From: CAYZDV01 sp964477275
GTDB taxonomy: Bacteria > Acidobacteriota > Aminicenantia > Aminicenantales > Aminicenantaceae
Length of the DNA: 59,227 nt
Reading direction: 5' to 3'
Assembly (NCBI GenBank): GCA_964477275.1
Contig: CAYZDV010000002.1
Span: forward strand, 1 to 59,227
In this document: piece after piece, positions 7,206-15,131 of the stretch
Layout: every line of letters starts with the position of its first letter
How positions within the stretch are numbered: position 1 is the stretch's first letter
Position numbers and translations under genes: made by a program
Notes under the pieces: generated by a model
Told to the model about the DNA's origin: nothing
Databases searched by the model: none
The model's input: the letters and a program-made list of their open reading frames with translations, nothing else

Positions 7206-9007
7206 GACAGATAGTCCAGCTTCTCAAGCTCACCCTCAGCGAGAAAAAAAGGCTCGCTCTTTCTCTGGGTTTCAGCTTGTTCGCGGCGTTTTTCACCTTC
7301 CTTTTCGTCGATCTCGTTCATCCGATCATCGACCAGATGTTTCTCGGAAAAGACCCGCAGGCGACAGCCGGAAAGCCCGGGTTCCTGACCTCTGTTTTTC
7401 AGAAACTCCAGGCTGCCGAAGGGCACTTCCTGTGGCTCATCCCCCTGTTGCTGGTGATCGTCATTCTCGGAAAGGGCCTGTTCACTTTTCTCTCCACGTT
7501 TTTCATGAAGACCATCGGCCACCGGGTGGTGAAAAAGCTGCGCGACGACCTCTTCCGGCACGTCATCCACGAGTCTTCCGATTTCTTTGACCACCGGTCG
7601 ACAGGCGAGCTGATGTCCCGCCTGACCAATGACGTGGACAAAATCCAGCAGGCGGTCTCGGGAAGTATGGGCGATTTCATCATCTCTTTGTTTATGATTG
7701 TCGCCCTGCTCGGCAAGATTGTTATCACCGACTGGAAACTGGCCCTTCTTTCTTTCCTCATCGCTCCCCTGGCCGTTATCCCCCTGGTGCTCTTCAGCCT
7801 TCAGCAGAAGAAAAGGGGGATGCAGGGCCAGAGGAAGATGGCCCACATCTACACCCTTCTCCACGAGACAATCACCGGACAAAAGATCGTCAAGGCCTTT
7901 ACCATGGAAATGTTCGAGATCAAAAAATTTCTGCAGGCCACTTTTGACTATTTCAAGACGAGCCTCAAGCTGGCTCTGACCGCAAGCCTGTCTTCCCCCT
8001 TCATGGAATTCGTCGGCGGCATTCTCGGCGCCTTCATTCTGGTGGTGGGAACGACCCGGATCGTGCGCGGGGAGCTGAGCCCGGGCGCTTTCAGCTCCTT
8101 TCTCATGGCCATCTTCATGATGTATACGCCGATCAACCGCCTCAGCCGGGCCAACAACGTCATTCATCAGGCAGTAGCCAGCCACGAGAGAATCCAGGAA
8201 ATCCTCCGCCGGCAGCCCCAGATTGTCGACCATCCCCGTGCTTGCCATCTGCCCAGGGTCAGGGGCCTGGTGAAGTTTGAGTACGTCTCCTTCAGCTATA
8301 ACGAGATGATGCCTGTTCTCCACGGCCTGAATTTTGAAGTCCAGCCGGCCGAGAAAGTGGCCCTGGTCGGCCTGAGCGGGGCCGGAAAGACGACCGTTGT
8401 CAACCTTCTCCTCCGTTTTTACGAGCCGACCTCGGGCCGGATCACCATCGACGGCATGGATATCCGGGAGGTCACTCTTTCCTCCCTTCGCTCCCAGATC
8501 GGTTTGGTCACCCAGGAGCTCATCCTCTTCAACGATACCGTGCGCAACAACATCGCCTATGGCCTGGAGGATGTCTCCCTGGAGGAGGTCATCCGGGCGG
8601 CCAGGGCAGCCAAAGCCCATCAGTTCATCGAAGAGCTTCCTCAGGGCTATGATTCGAACATCGGAGAGAAAGGAACCCTTCTCTCCAGCGGCCAGAGGCA
8701 GAGGCTGGCCATTGCCAGAGCCCTGCTCAAGGACCCGCCGATTCTCGTCCTCGACGAAGCCACTTCGGCTCTGGATTCGGAGTCAGAACGCCTGATCCAG
8801 CGTGCCCTGGATAACCTCATGAAAAACAGGACCACCTTCGCCATCGCCCACCGCCTCTCCACGGTGAGGAAGGCGGACAAGATTTTTGTCATCGACAGGG
8901 GGCGGATTGTCGAAAGCGGCACCCACCAGAAACTGATGAGGAAAAACGGAATATACAAGAAGCTCTACGACCTGCAGTTTCTGGAAGAAGCGGGGAGTGA
9001 GCCGTGA
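7202..9007 (+). CDS. MsbA-like ABC exporter (lipid A flippase family)
   Basis: A 601-residue half-transporter with an N-terminal six-helix exporter domain (about 1-320) fused to an ATPase domain. The latter has Walker A GLSGAGKTT, signature LSSGQRQRLAIARALL, Walker B PILVLDEATSALDSES and the switch histidine in AIAHRLSTV. Architecture and length match MsbA, which flips lipid A-core across the inner membrane, though drug or other lipid export cannot be excluded from sequence alone. Overlaps the genes on both sides by 4 nt. Confidence 0.85.
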   Translation: MRQIVQLLKLTLSEKKRLALSLGFSLFAAFFTFLFVDLVHPIIDQMFLGKDPQATAGKPGFLTSVFQKLQAAEGHFLWLIPLLLVIVILGKGLFTFLSTFFMKTIGHRVVKKLRDDLFRHVIHESSDFFDHRSTGELMSRLTNDVDKIQQAVSGSMGDFIISLFMIVALLGKIVITDWKLALLSFLIAPLAVIPLVLFSLQQKKRGMQGQRKMAHIYTLLHETITGQKIVKAFTMEMFEIKKFLQATFDYFKTSLKLALTASLSSPFMEFVGGILGAFILVVGTTRIVRGELSPGAFSSFLMAIFMMYTPINRLSRANNVIHQAVASHERIQEILRRQPQIVDHPRACHLPRVRGLVKFEYVSFSYNEMMPVLHGLNFEVQPAEKVALVGLSGAGKTTVVNLLLRFYEPTSGRITIDGMDIREVTLSSLRSQIGLVTQELILFNDTVRNNIAYGLEDVSLEEVIRAARAAKAHQFIEELPQGYDSNIGEKGTLLSSGQRQRLAIARALLKDPPILVLDEATSALDSESERLIQRALDNLMKNRTTFAIAHRLSTVRKADKIFVIDRGRIVESGTHQKLMRKNGIYKKLYDLQFLEEAGSEP

Positions 9008-9882
9008 TCCAGAGCATGACCGGTTTCGCCGAGAAAAGGTTTGACTTCAGGACTCTCTCCGCCAAGTTCAGCATCCGCAGCCTCAACCACCGCTTTCTGG
9101 ATTGGAATTACAGGGGAGCCCAGGTCGGTCGGCTGGAAAACCGGCTGCGGGCCATCCTCCAGAAAAAAGTCCACAGGGGAAGGATCGAGGTTTTCCTTGA
9201 GCTGGATTATCCGGATGCGCGGCGCTGGGAGCTGTGCATCAACCAGGACGTGCTGGCCAAGATTGTTCGCGCCCTGCAGAGGCTCTCCTCGCAGATGAAG
9301 ACGGGCTTCAGCCTGACAGCGGAAAGCCTGTTCAGCATCCCTCATCTCGTTGAGCTGAGGAGGAAAGAGTTAAACGCCGGGGAGACGGCATTCCTGGAAA
9401 AAAGCTTTGAGAAAACCCTGGATGAAATGATCAGGATGAGAAAGAGGGAAGGAACCGGGGTCGAGAAAGAGCTGCGTAAATCTCTGGGCAGGATAAAGAG
9501 GGTGATGAAGAGGCTGGAGAAGATCGCCATCAGACAGCCCCAGCTTGTCCGGGAGAAATTGATAAACCGATTGAAGGACTTCAGCCAGGAGATTCCTCTT
9601 TCAGAGGAGAAGCTGGCCGAGGAAGCCGCCTTCTTCGCTCAAAGATCCGATATCACCGAAGAGATGGCCAGGCTGAAATCCCATCTGGATTATGCTCTGG
9701 AGCTTCTTTCGCCGGAGAAAGAGGAGCCGGTGGGCAGGAAGCTGGATTTTGTCGCCCAGGAAATGTTCAGGGAGGCGAATACCGTCAATTCCAAGGCTCA
9801 AAATATTGAGCTCATCAAGGACATCCTGACTGTCAAAGCCGAGGTGGAGAGCATTCGCCAGCAGGTGCAGAACATTGAGTAG
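9004..9882 (+). CDS. yicC: YicC/YloC-family endoribonuclease
   Basis: A 292-residue protein starting MIQSMTGFAEK, the family hallmark, and ending with the conserved DUF1732 region (QEMFREANTVNSKAQN, then ILTVKAEVESIRQQVQNIE). Members in E. coli and Bacillus have been described as RNases acting on small RNAs or RNA ends. The start is GTG at 9004, overlapping the exporter stop (GTGA). It lies directly before gmk, the usual neighbourhood. Confidence 0.92.
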   Translation: MIQSMTGFAEKRFDFRTLSAKFSIRSLNHRFLDWNYRGAQVGRLENRLRAILQKKVHRGRIEVFLELDYPDARRWELCINQDVLAKIVRALQRLSSQMKTGFSLTAESLFSIPHLVELRRKELNAGETAFLEKSFEKTLDEMIRMRKREGTGVEKELRKSLGRIKRVMKRLEKIAIRQPQLVREKLINRLKDFSQEIPLSEEKLAEEAAFFAQRSDITEEMARLKSHLDYALELLSPEKEEPVGRKLDFVAQEMFREANTVNSKAQNIELIKDILTVKAEVESIRQQVQNIE

Positions 9883-9917
9883 CGAAGGACTATAATACGC
9901 CGGACTGGAGGCCATGC

Positions 9918-10520
9918 ATGCTATTCGTTATCACCGGACCGTCAGGCAGCGGAAAGACGACTCTCGTCCAGCGGGTGTTGAAAAAAGTAGAAAACCTCCA
10001 CTTCTCCGTATCCCACACCACGCGGAAGAAGCGGAATTCGGAGAAGGAAGGCAGGGATTACCACTTTGTTTCCGAGCCTGAGTTCAAGCAGATGATCAGG
10101 GAAGAGAAGCTGGTGGAATGGACGCGCTTCCACGGGAACTACTACGGTACCTCCCGGAAAGAGGTTGAGCAGAAAGGAGGCAGGGGCGACCTTCTGCTGG
10201 ACATCGATGTCCGCGGCGCTCAGCAGATCAAATCCAGGATCAAGAAGGCGGTCTTCATCTTCATTCTCCCTCCCCTCTTTGAGGAGCTGAAGAGAAGGCT
10301 CAAGCTGAGGGAGGAAAGTCCGGAGATGATCGCCGAGAGGCTGGAGCTGGCCAGAAAGGACATCCGGGCCTATCCCCAGTTTGATTACATCATCATCAAC
10401 GATGACCTGGACAGGGCTGTCCGCGACCTGGAGGCCATCATCCGCAGCGCAGGGTGCAGGCTGGAGGCCCGAAAGAAGGAGATCATTCCCATCCTCCAGA
10501 GTTTTTCCCGGGAGAAATGA
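9918..10520 (+). CDS. gmk: Guanylate kinase
   Basis: Converts GMP to GDP with ATP in purine nucleotide supply. P-loop GPSGSGKTT at residues 7-15, GMP-binding segment with SVSHTTRKKR and YHFVSEPEF, and LLDIDVRGAQQIK are all canonical. 200 residues is the normal length. A second ATG at 9914 is out of frame, so 9918 is the start, after GGAG. coaBC follows almost at once; the rpoZ gene often found between the two is absent. Confidence 0.96.
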   Translation: MLFVITGPSGSGKTTLVQRVLKKVENLHFSVSHTTRKKRNSEKEGRDYHFVSEPEFKQMIREEKLVEWTRFHGNYYGTSRKEVEQKGGRGDLLLDIDVRGAQQIKSRIKKAVFIFILPPLFEELKRRLKLREESPEMIAERLELARKDIRAYPQFDYIIINDDLDRAVRDLEAIIRSAGCRLEARKKEIIPILQSFSREK

Positions 10521-10529
10521 GAGGTGAAA

Positions 10530-11738
10530 ATGGCGTTGATTGCACTGGGCGTCAGTTCGTCGGTGAGCATCTACAAGGCCTGCGAGGTCGTCAGGGAGCT
10601 TCAGGAGAGGAAATGGGAAGTCCAGGTCATCATGACCAGGAACGCCACCCGGCTCGTTTCTCCTCTCCTCTTCAGCGCCCTCTGCGGCCGGAAGGCCATC
10701 GTCGACCCTTTTGAAGAGGAATATTCGGAGAAAATCGCCCACGTGGCGCTGGCTGAAGAGGCCTCCCTGCTTTTGGTGGCTCCGGCCACGGCCAACGTCA
10801 TCGGGAAATTTGCGGCGGGTGTCGCCGATGACTTTCTTTCCACCTTTTTTCTGGCCGTGGAGAGTCCGGTGCTCATCGCACCGGCCATGAACCAGGCTAT
10901 GTACCTCCATCATCAGACCCAGCAGAACATCCGCAAGCTGAAGAGCCTCGGCGTCCGGTTCGTCGAGCCGGAAAAAGGATACCTGGCCTGCGGAGATACC
11001 GGCTGGGGAAGGCTGGCTTCGCCGGCGAGGATTGTCGAGGAGGCGGTCCGGCTGATCAAGAAGAGCCAGAGCCTGAAAGGGAAGACGCTTCTCATTACGG
11101 CTGGCCCGACCCGCGAACACTTGGACCCGGTCCGTTTCCTGACCAACCGCTCCTCCGGAAAGATGGGCTACTGCCTTGCCGAGGAAGCGCTCCGGCGCGG
11201 GGCAGAGGTTGTGCTCGTCTCAGGCCCGACCCAGCTCTTCCCGCCTCAAAAGGCCGTTTTCAGGCCGGTGGAGACCGCAGCCGAGATGAAGGATGAAGTC
11301 CTGAAACACTTCCCCGGAGCCGATATCGTCATCATGGCTGCCGCTGTTTCGGATTTCCGCTTTGCCGATATTTCGGCCCGGAAAATAAGCAAAGAAAGCC
11401 TCGGAAAGACAGTGGCCGTCGCGGCCACAGAGGATATTCTCCACACGTTAGGCCAGAGAAAAAGGTCAAAGTTTCTCGTCGGCTTTGCCGCCGAGACCGA
11501 GGACATTGTCCCCAGGGCTCTTCAGAAATTGAAGAAGAAAAACCTCGACCTCATCGTCGCCAACAACGTTCTGGACAGAGAAATCGGGTTTGAGTCGGAT
11601 TCAAACCGGGTTCATCTGGTCTTCCCGGACGGGAAAGCCATCGAGACAGAGACGATGAGCAAAACCGAGATCAGCCAGGTCATCCTGGACAGGATAGAGG
11701 AAGCCGTTGGAAAGAAGCCGGGAAAAACTTCTCCATAA
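10530..11738 (+). CDS. coaBC: Bifunctional CoaBC (PPC synthetase/decarboxylase)
   Basis: Makes 4'-phosphopantetheine from 4'-phosphopantothenate in CoA synthesis. The N-terminal CoaC flavoprotein half has the active-site His in HVALAEEA, the PAMNQAM motif and the ACGDTGWGRLA flap. The CoaB half begins near LLITAGPTREHLDPVRF with the dimer motif TNRSSGKMGY. GTG at 10524 is in frame, but ATG 10530 follows GAGG with 5-nt spacing and starts at the conserved strand MALIALGVSSS. It complements coaD elsewhere in the window (20144-20659). Confidence 0.96.
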   Translation: MALIALGVSSSVSIYKACEVVRELQERKWEVQVIMTRNATRLVSPLLFSALCGRKAIVDPFEEEYSEKIAHVALAEEASLLLVAPATANVIGKFAAGVADDFLSTFFLAVESPVLIAPAMNQAMYLHHQTQQNIRKLKSLGVRFVEPEKGYLACGDTGWGRLASPARIVEEAVRLIKKSQSLKGKTLLITAGPTREHLDPVRFLTNRSSGKMGYCLAEEALRRGAEVVLVSGPTQLFPPQKAVFRPVETAAEMKDEVLKHFPGADIVIMAAAVSDFRFADISARKISKESLGKTVAVAATEDILHTLGQRKRSKFLVGFAAETEDIVPRALQKLKKKNLDLIVANNVLDREIGFESDSNRVHLVFPDGKAIETETMSKTEISQVILDRIEEAVGKKPGKTSP

Positions 11739-12369
11739 CCTCGAAGAGAGGCTGAGATTTTTTTCAGAACTCGGGGTGGAGTTTGTTTCCTCCCCCTCTG
11801 CCTCCAGAGAAGAGGTTTTTCATTCCCTGAAAGAGGAGATCCTTCGCTGCCGCAAATGCGGCCTTTCTCAGGGCAGAAAACAGGCTGTGCCCGGCGAGGG
11901 GAATCCTGAAGCGGAGCTGATGTTCGTCGGTGAAGCGCCGGGCCGCGATGAGGACCTTCAGGGACGTCCCTTTGTGGGAAAGGCCGGTCAGCTCCTGACG
12001 AGAATCATCAATGCCATGGGTTTCGAGAGGAAAGAGGTCTACATCACCAACGTGGTCAAATGCCGTCCGCCCGAAAACAGGACTCCTCAGGCCGGAGAGG
12101 TCGAGAAATGCCAGGGTTATCTCCTGAGGCAAGTGGAATTCATCAGGCCCCGGGTCGTGGTCACCCTGGGAAAAGTGGCCACCGACTTTTTTATCCGCAG
12201 CCATCTGGGGATGACCGCTCTCAGAGGAAACTTTCATCCCTGCGGGCCGGTCCAGGTCATGCCCACTTTTCATCCTTCCTATCTCATCCGCAATGAAGGG
12301 AACCGGGAGCTGAAAAGGATGGTCTGGGAAGACATGAAAAAGGTCATGGCCCTCCTGGGCAAGAAATGA
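11707..12369 (+). CDS. Family 4 uracil-DNA glycosylase (Fe-S)
   Basis: Excises uracil from DNA. Recognised by FVGEAPGRDEDLQGRPFVG (water-activating motif region) and the late HPSYLIRN motif. Four cysteines expected to bind [4Fe-4S] are present: CRKC near residue 47, one in NVVKCRPPENR and one in EVEKCQGYL. No ATG precedes the domain. TTG 11707 lies 6 nt after GAGG and overlaps the coaBC end by 32 nt, so this start is chosen. The gene overlaps priA by 4 nt. Confidence 0.92.
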   Translation: MERSREKLLHNLEERLRFFSELGVEFVSSPSASREEVFHSLKEEILRCRKCGLSQGRKQAVPGEGNPEAELMFVGEAPGRDEDLQGRPFVGKAGQLLTRIINAMGFERKEVYITNVVKCRPPENRTPQAGEVEKCQGYLLRQVEFIRPRVVVTLGKVATDFFIRSHLGMTALRGNFHPCGPVQVMPTFHPSYLIRNEGNRELKRMVWEDMKKVMALLGKK

Positions 12370-14513
12370 CTTTGTGCGCCGAAGTCGTCCTTTCCCTGCC
12401 CGTCAACAAGGCCTTTGCTTATATCGTTCCTGAATCCTGCCGGGAAAGGGCCAGGGTCGGCTCCAGAGTCCTTGTCCCCTTCGGAAAGCGGACGTTAACC
12501 GGGTTTATTATCGGCATCAAAAAGAGACGGTTCTTTCCAGGGCTTGACCTCAAGCAGGTCATCGAGGTCCTGGATGAAGAGCCGGTTTTTTCCCGCCGCT
12601 TCCTCTCTTTCACCCGCAGCCTCAGCGATGAGTTCTTTTCCTCATGGGGAGAGCTCCTCCAGTCCTCACTCCCGCCGACCTACATCCTGAAGAGTCAGAT
12701 AACAGTCAGGCTTGCCGAGGGAGGCCGGGCCGCGCTCGAGGAGGAGCATCCTACCGGAAAAGAAAAAGAGCTTCTGCAATGGCTCGGGCGCAGGCCCTAC
12801 GCCCTATCCTTTCTCAGGAAAAAACTGAAGGTCAAAAGCTTTCACTCCTTCCTCGCCCGGCTTGAGAAAAAAGGCTGGGTACAAACGCAAAGGGAAGTCA
12901 GAACGGCCAGGAGGAGAAAAACATCTCAAACAGCGACTCGAGTGCCCACCCAGCTGGAGATGGATTTTTCCCTGGACAGCTCCTCACGCCGGGCCGCGGA
13001 AAAGATGACGTCCGCAGCCGGGAGAGAGCGTTTTTCTCCTTTTTTCCTTTTCGGGCCTCCGGCGAAGAGGGAATCCGTCTATTTTGAGCTGATCCGGAAA
13101 ACGCTCGAGGCCAAGAGGAGAATCCTCTTCCTGGTGCCCGAGATTACCCTGACAGAGGACCTCGTCGCCGAGTTCGAAAAACGGCTCGGCGGGAGGGCTG
13201 CGCTTCTTCACAGCCGCCTTCCGGAGCGGAAAAGGGAGCGGGAATGGATAAAGATCAGAGAGAAAAAGGCGGAAGTGGTGGTCGGCCCCCGCTCGGCACT
13301 CCTCTCTCCCCTCGAGAACCTGGGGCTGGTCATCGTCGATGAGGAGCAGGACGGGTCGTATTTCCAGGCGGAAAGCCCCAGCTATGATGCGCGGCGCGGA
13401 GCCTGGCTGAGGGCGAAGAAAGAGCATTGCCTCCTGGTTTACGGTTCAGAATTTCCCTCAGTCAGCTCATTCTTCAGGGCAAAAAAAGGAGGGCGCCTGG
13501 TCAGCTTGGAGAGTGAGCAGAAAAAGAAAAAGGTCGAAATCCTCGACGACCGGAGAGCGAGGGGGATTCTTTCCGGAAGGCTTAAAGACAAGATCGCAGA
13601 ACGGCTGAAAAAGAAAGAGCCGCTTGTTGTCTTTTTGAACCGGAAGGGATACGCCTCTTCTCTCTTCTGCTCCCGGTGCCGCTTCATCCCCCGTTGTGTG
13701 CGGTGCGACATCGCCCTCGCCTATCATCGGAAAAAAGAGGAGCTGGTCTGTCATTACTGCCATTACTCCCTCCCCCGAATGGCCAGCTGCCCGGACTGCG
13801 GCAGCCGTCTGATAAAGGAAAGAGGAGTCGGGGTGGAGGCCGTCGAAGAAGAGCTGAGGAAAGTTTTCCCTCAGGCCAGGGTCTCCTGCCTGACCGCTGA
13901 TTCGCGCCGGAATGAGCAGGAGAAGGTTGTCGGCCGCTTTGAGAAAGGCCAGGTGGATGTCCTGGTCGGAACCCAGCTCCTGGCTCATCAGGCCGGCCTG
14001 CCTGAAGTGTCGCTGGTCGCGGTCCTCTTTCCAGAAACGATTCTCACTCTCTCTGATTACAGGGCCAGCGAACGGACCTATCAGACCATAAGCCAGATGA
14101 TGAGGTTCATCGGGAGCGGGCCGGAAGCGGAAATGGTCATCCAGACCGGCCTGCCCGACCATTTCAGCATCCGGCTGGCGGCCGCGGCCGATTATCCGGC
14201 CTTTTTTGCCCGGGAGCTCGAGTTCCGCCGCCTGATGAATTATCCGCCCTTTTCCGCCATGGCGGAGATTCTCTTCCAGGGCGAAAATTTAAGGAGAGTG
14301 GCCAGCCAGTCGAGGGAGTTTCTGGGCCGGTTGAGAGAGTGCTGCGGGGAGATCGAGACACTGGGCGCGTCTCTCGCTCCGGTGGCCCGGCTGAGAGGGA
14401 TGAGCAGGATTCAGGTCATCCTCAGAGCGCGGAGCAGGAGAGAACTGGAAAAAGCCCTCAAAAAATTGTGGCCTGCGGTCAGGACGAGAAAGTCGGTGCG
14501 CTTTTACGATTGA
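12366..14513 (+). CDS. priA: PriA primosome protein with degenerate helicase motifs
   Basis: Replication-restart protein that loads the primosome at stalled forks. The 715-residue architecture is full length: N-terminal DNA-binding domain (PVNKAFAYIVPE), helicase lobes, and an intact zinc region with four CxxC pairs (CSRC, CVRC, CHYC, CPDC). The helicase core is eroded. Walker A, normally GxTGSGKTE, reads FGPPAKRES; the DEEH box is DEEQ; motif III GSATPS is GSEFPS; motif VI QVAGRAGR is QMMRFIGSGPE. It should be unable to bind or hydrolyse ATP normally, yet may still assemble primosomes. No frameshift or stop is present. Confidence 0.9.
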   Translation: MTLCAEVVLSLPVNKAFAYIVPESCRERARVGSRVLVPFGKRTLTGFIIGIKKRRFFPGLDLKQVIEVLDEEPVFSRRFLSFTRSLSDEFFSSWGELLQSSLPPTYILKSQITVRLAEGGRAALEEEHPTGKEKELLQWLGRRPYALSFLRKKLKVKSFHSFLARLEKKGWVQTQREVRTARRRKTSQTATRVPTQLEMDFSLDSSSRRAAEKMTSAAGRERFSPFFLFGPPAKRESVYFELIRKTLEAKRRILFLVPEITLTEDLVAEFEKRLGGRAALLHSRLPERKREREWIKIREKKAEVVVGPRSALLSPLENLGLVIVDEEQDGSYFQAESPSYDARRGAWLRAKKEHCLLVYGSEFPSVSSFFRAKKGGRLVSLESEQKKKKVEILDDRRARGILSGRLKDKIAERLKKKEPLVVFLNRKGYASSLFCSRCRFIPRCVRCDIALAYHRKKEELVCHYCHYSLPRMASCPDCGSRLIKERGVGVEAVEEELRKVFPQARVSCLTADSRRNEQEKVVGRFEKGQVDVLVGTQLLAHQAGLPEVSLVAVLFPETILTLSDYRASERTYQTISQMMRFIGSGPEAEMVIQTGLPDHFSIRLAAAADYPAFFARELEFRRLMNYPPFSAMAEILFQGENLRRVASQSREFLGRLRECCGEIETLGASLAPVARLRGMSRIQVILRARSRRELEKALKKLWPAVRTRKSVRFYD

Positions 14514-14537
14514 GGCAGAAGCTCTGGGTTTACCTTC

Positions 14538-15122
14538 TCAGTCGTTGACCCAGTCTGCAAAGTGGATGGTGATGGTGCCTGAGGCCTGGACAGGGTGGCC
14601 GGCCATGTCCTCCCCGTAAAAAGTGACAGTGGCTTGCATATTGATGCTGTTTTCCGTGCCTTTTAAAGCTGCAAGGGGTGGGGCATTCTTCGCTGTGGAC
14701 ATGACCAGAATGAACTGGACATCCACCGACTGGTTGATTCCGATCACGGTGTGCATGTAGCCGGTGAAGGGAGCCGGCGGCACAACTTCAGGTGGATCGA
14801 CACTGAAATAAATGACTTCATAGCGGTTGACGATGATTCTGTTCATGTAGGATGAGCCGGGTCCCAGGGACTCGGGTTCCTTGAGCCTCGCCTCCAGGGT
14901 GGCTGTGCCCACATCGTCATAGACGTTTCCGGTGGCATCGTCCTGGACGTCCGACTCCATAAAGTCCGCTTTTCTGCCGTCCGCAGTCTGTCCGGTAATC
15001 TTCAGGATGGTGAGGATGCTGTTGGATTTCTGACTGTCGCTGAGGATGTTGTCGCAGGATACGAGAAAGATAAGGCAGGGAAGGATGGCCAGTATTTTCA
15101 AAGCGGTTTTCATTCTTTTCAT
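14538..15122 (-). CDS. Hypothetical lipoprotein at end of the pil operon
   Basis: A 194-residue protein with a lipoprotein signal (ILPCLIFLVSC, lipobox cysteine at residue 23). The mature part is acidic and beta-rich with no family I recognise; the final strand pattern SGTITIHFADW suggests a small Ig-like or beta-sandwich fold. It begins 9 nt after the pilQ stop on the same strand, so it is probably co-transcribed and could be a PilQ-associated outer-membrane factor (pilotin-like role is inference only). It converges on priA with a 24-bp gap and no clear terminator. Confidence 0.75.
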   Translation of the reverse strand: MKRMKTALKILAILPCLIFLVSCDNILSDSQKSNSILTILKITGQTADGRKADFMESDVQDDATGNVYDDVGTATLEARLKEPESLGPGSSYMNRIIVNRYEVIYFSVDPPEVVPPAPFTGYMHTVIGINQSVDVQFILVMSTAKNAPPLAALKGTENSINMQATVTFYGEDMAGHPVQASGTITIHFADWVND

Positions 15123-15131
15123 TTTCGCACC

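Noticed and set aside
6992..8620. 542-codon minus-strand frame opposite the exporter
   Set aside because: Overlaps two well-supported plus-strand genes; His/Asp/Leu-rich translation typical of an antisense frame in GC-rich coding DNA.
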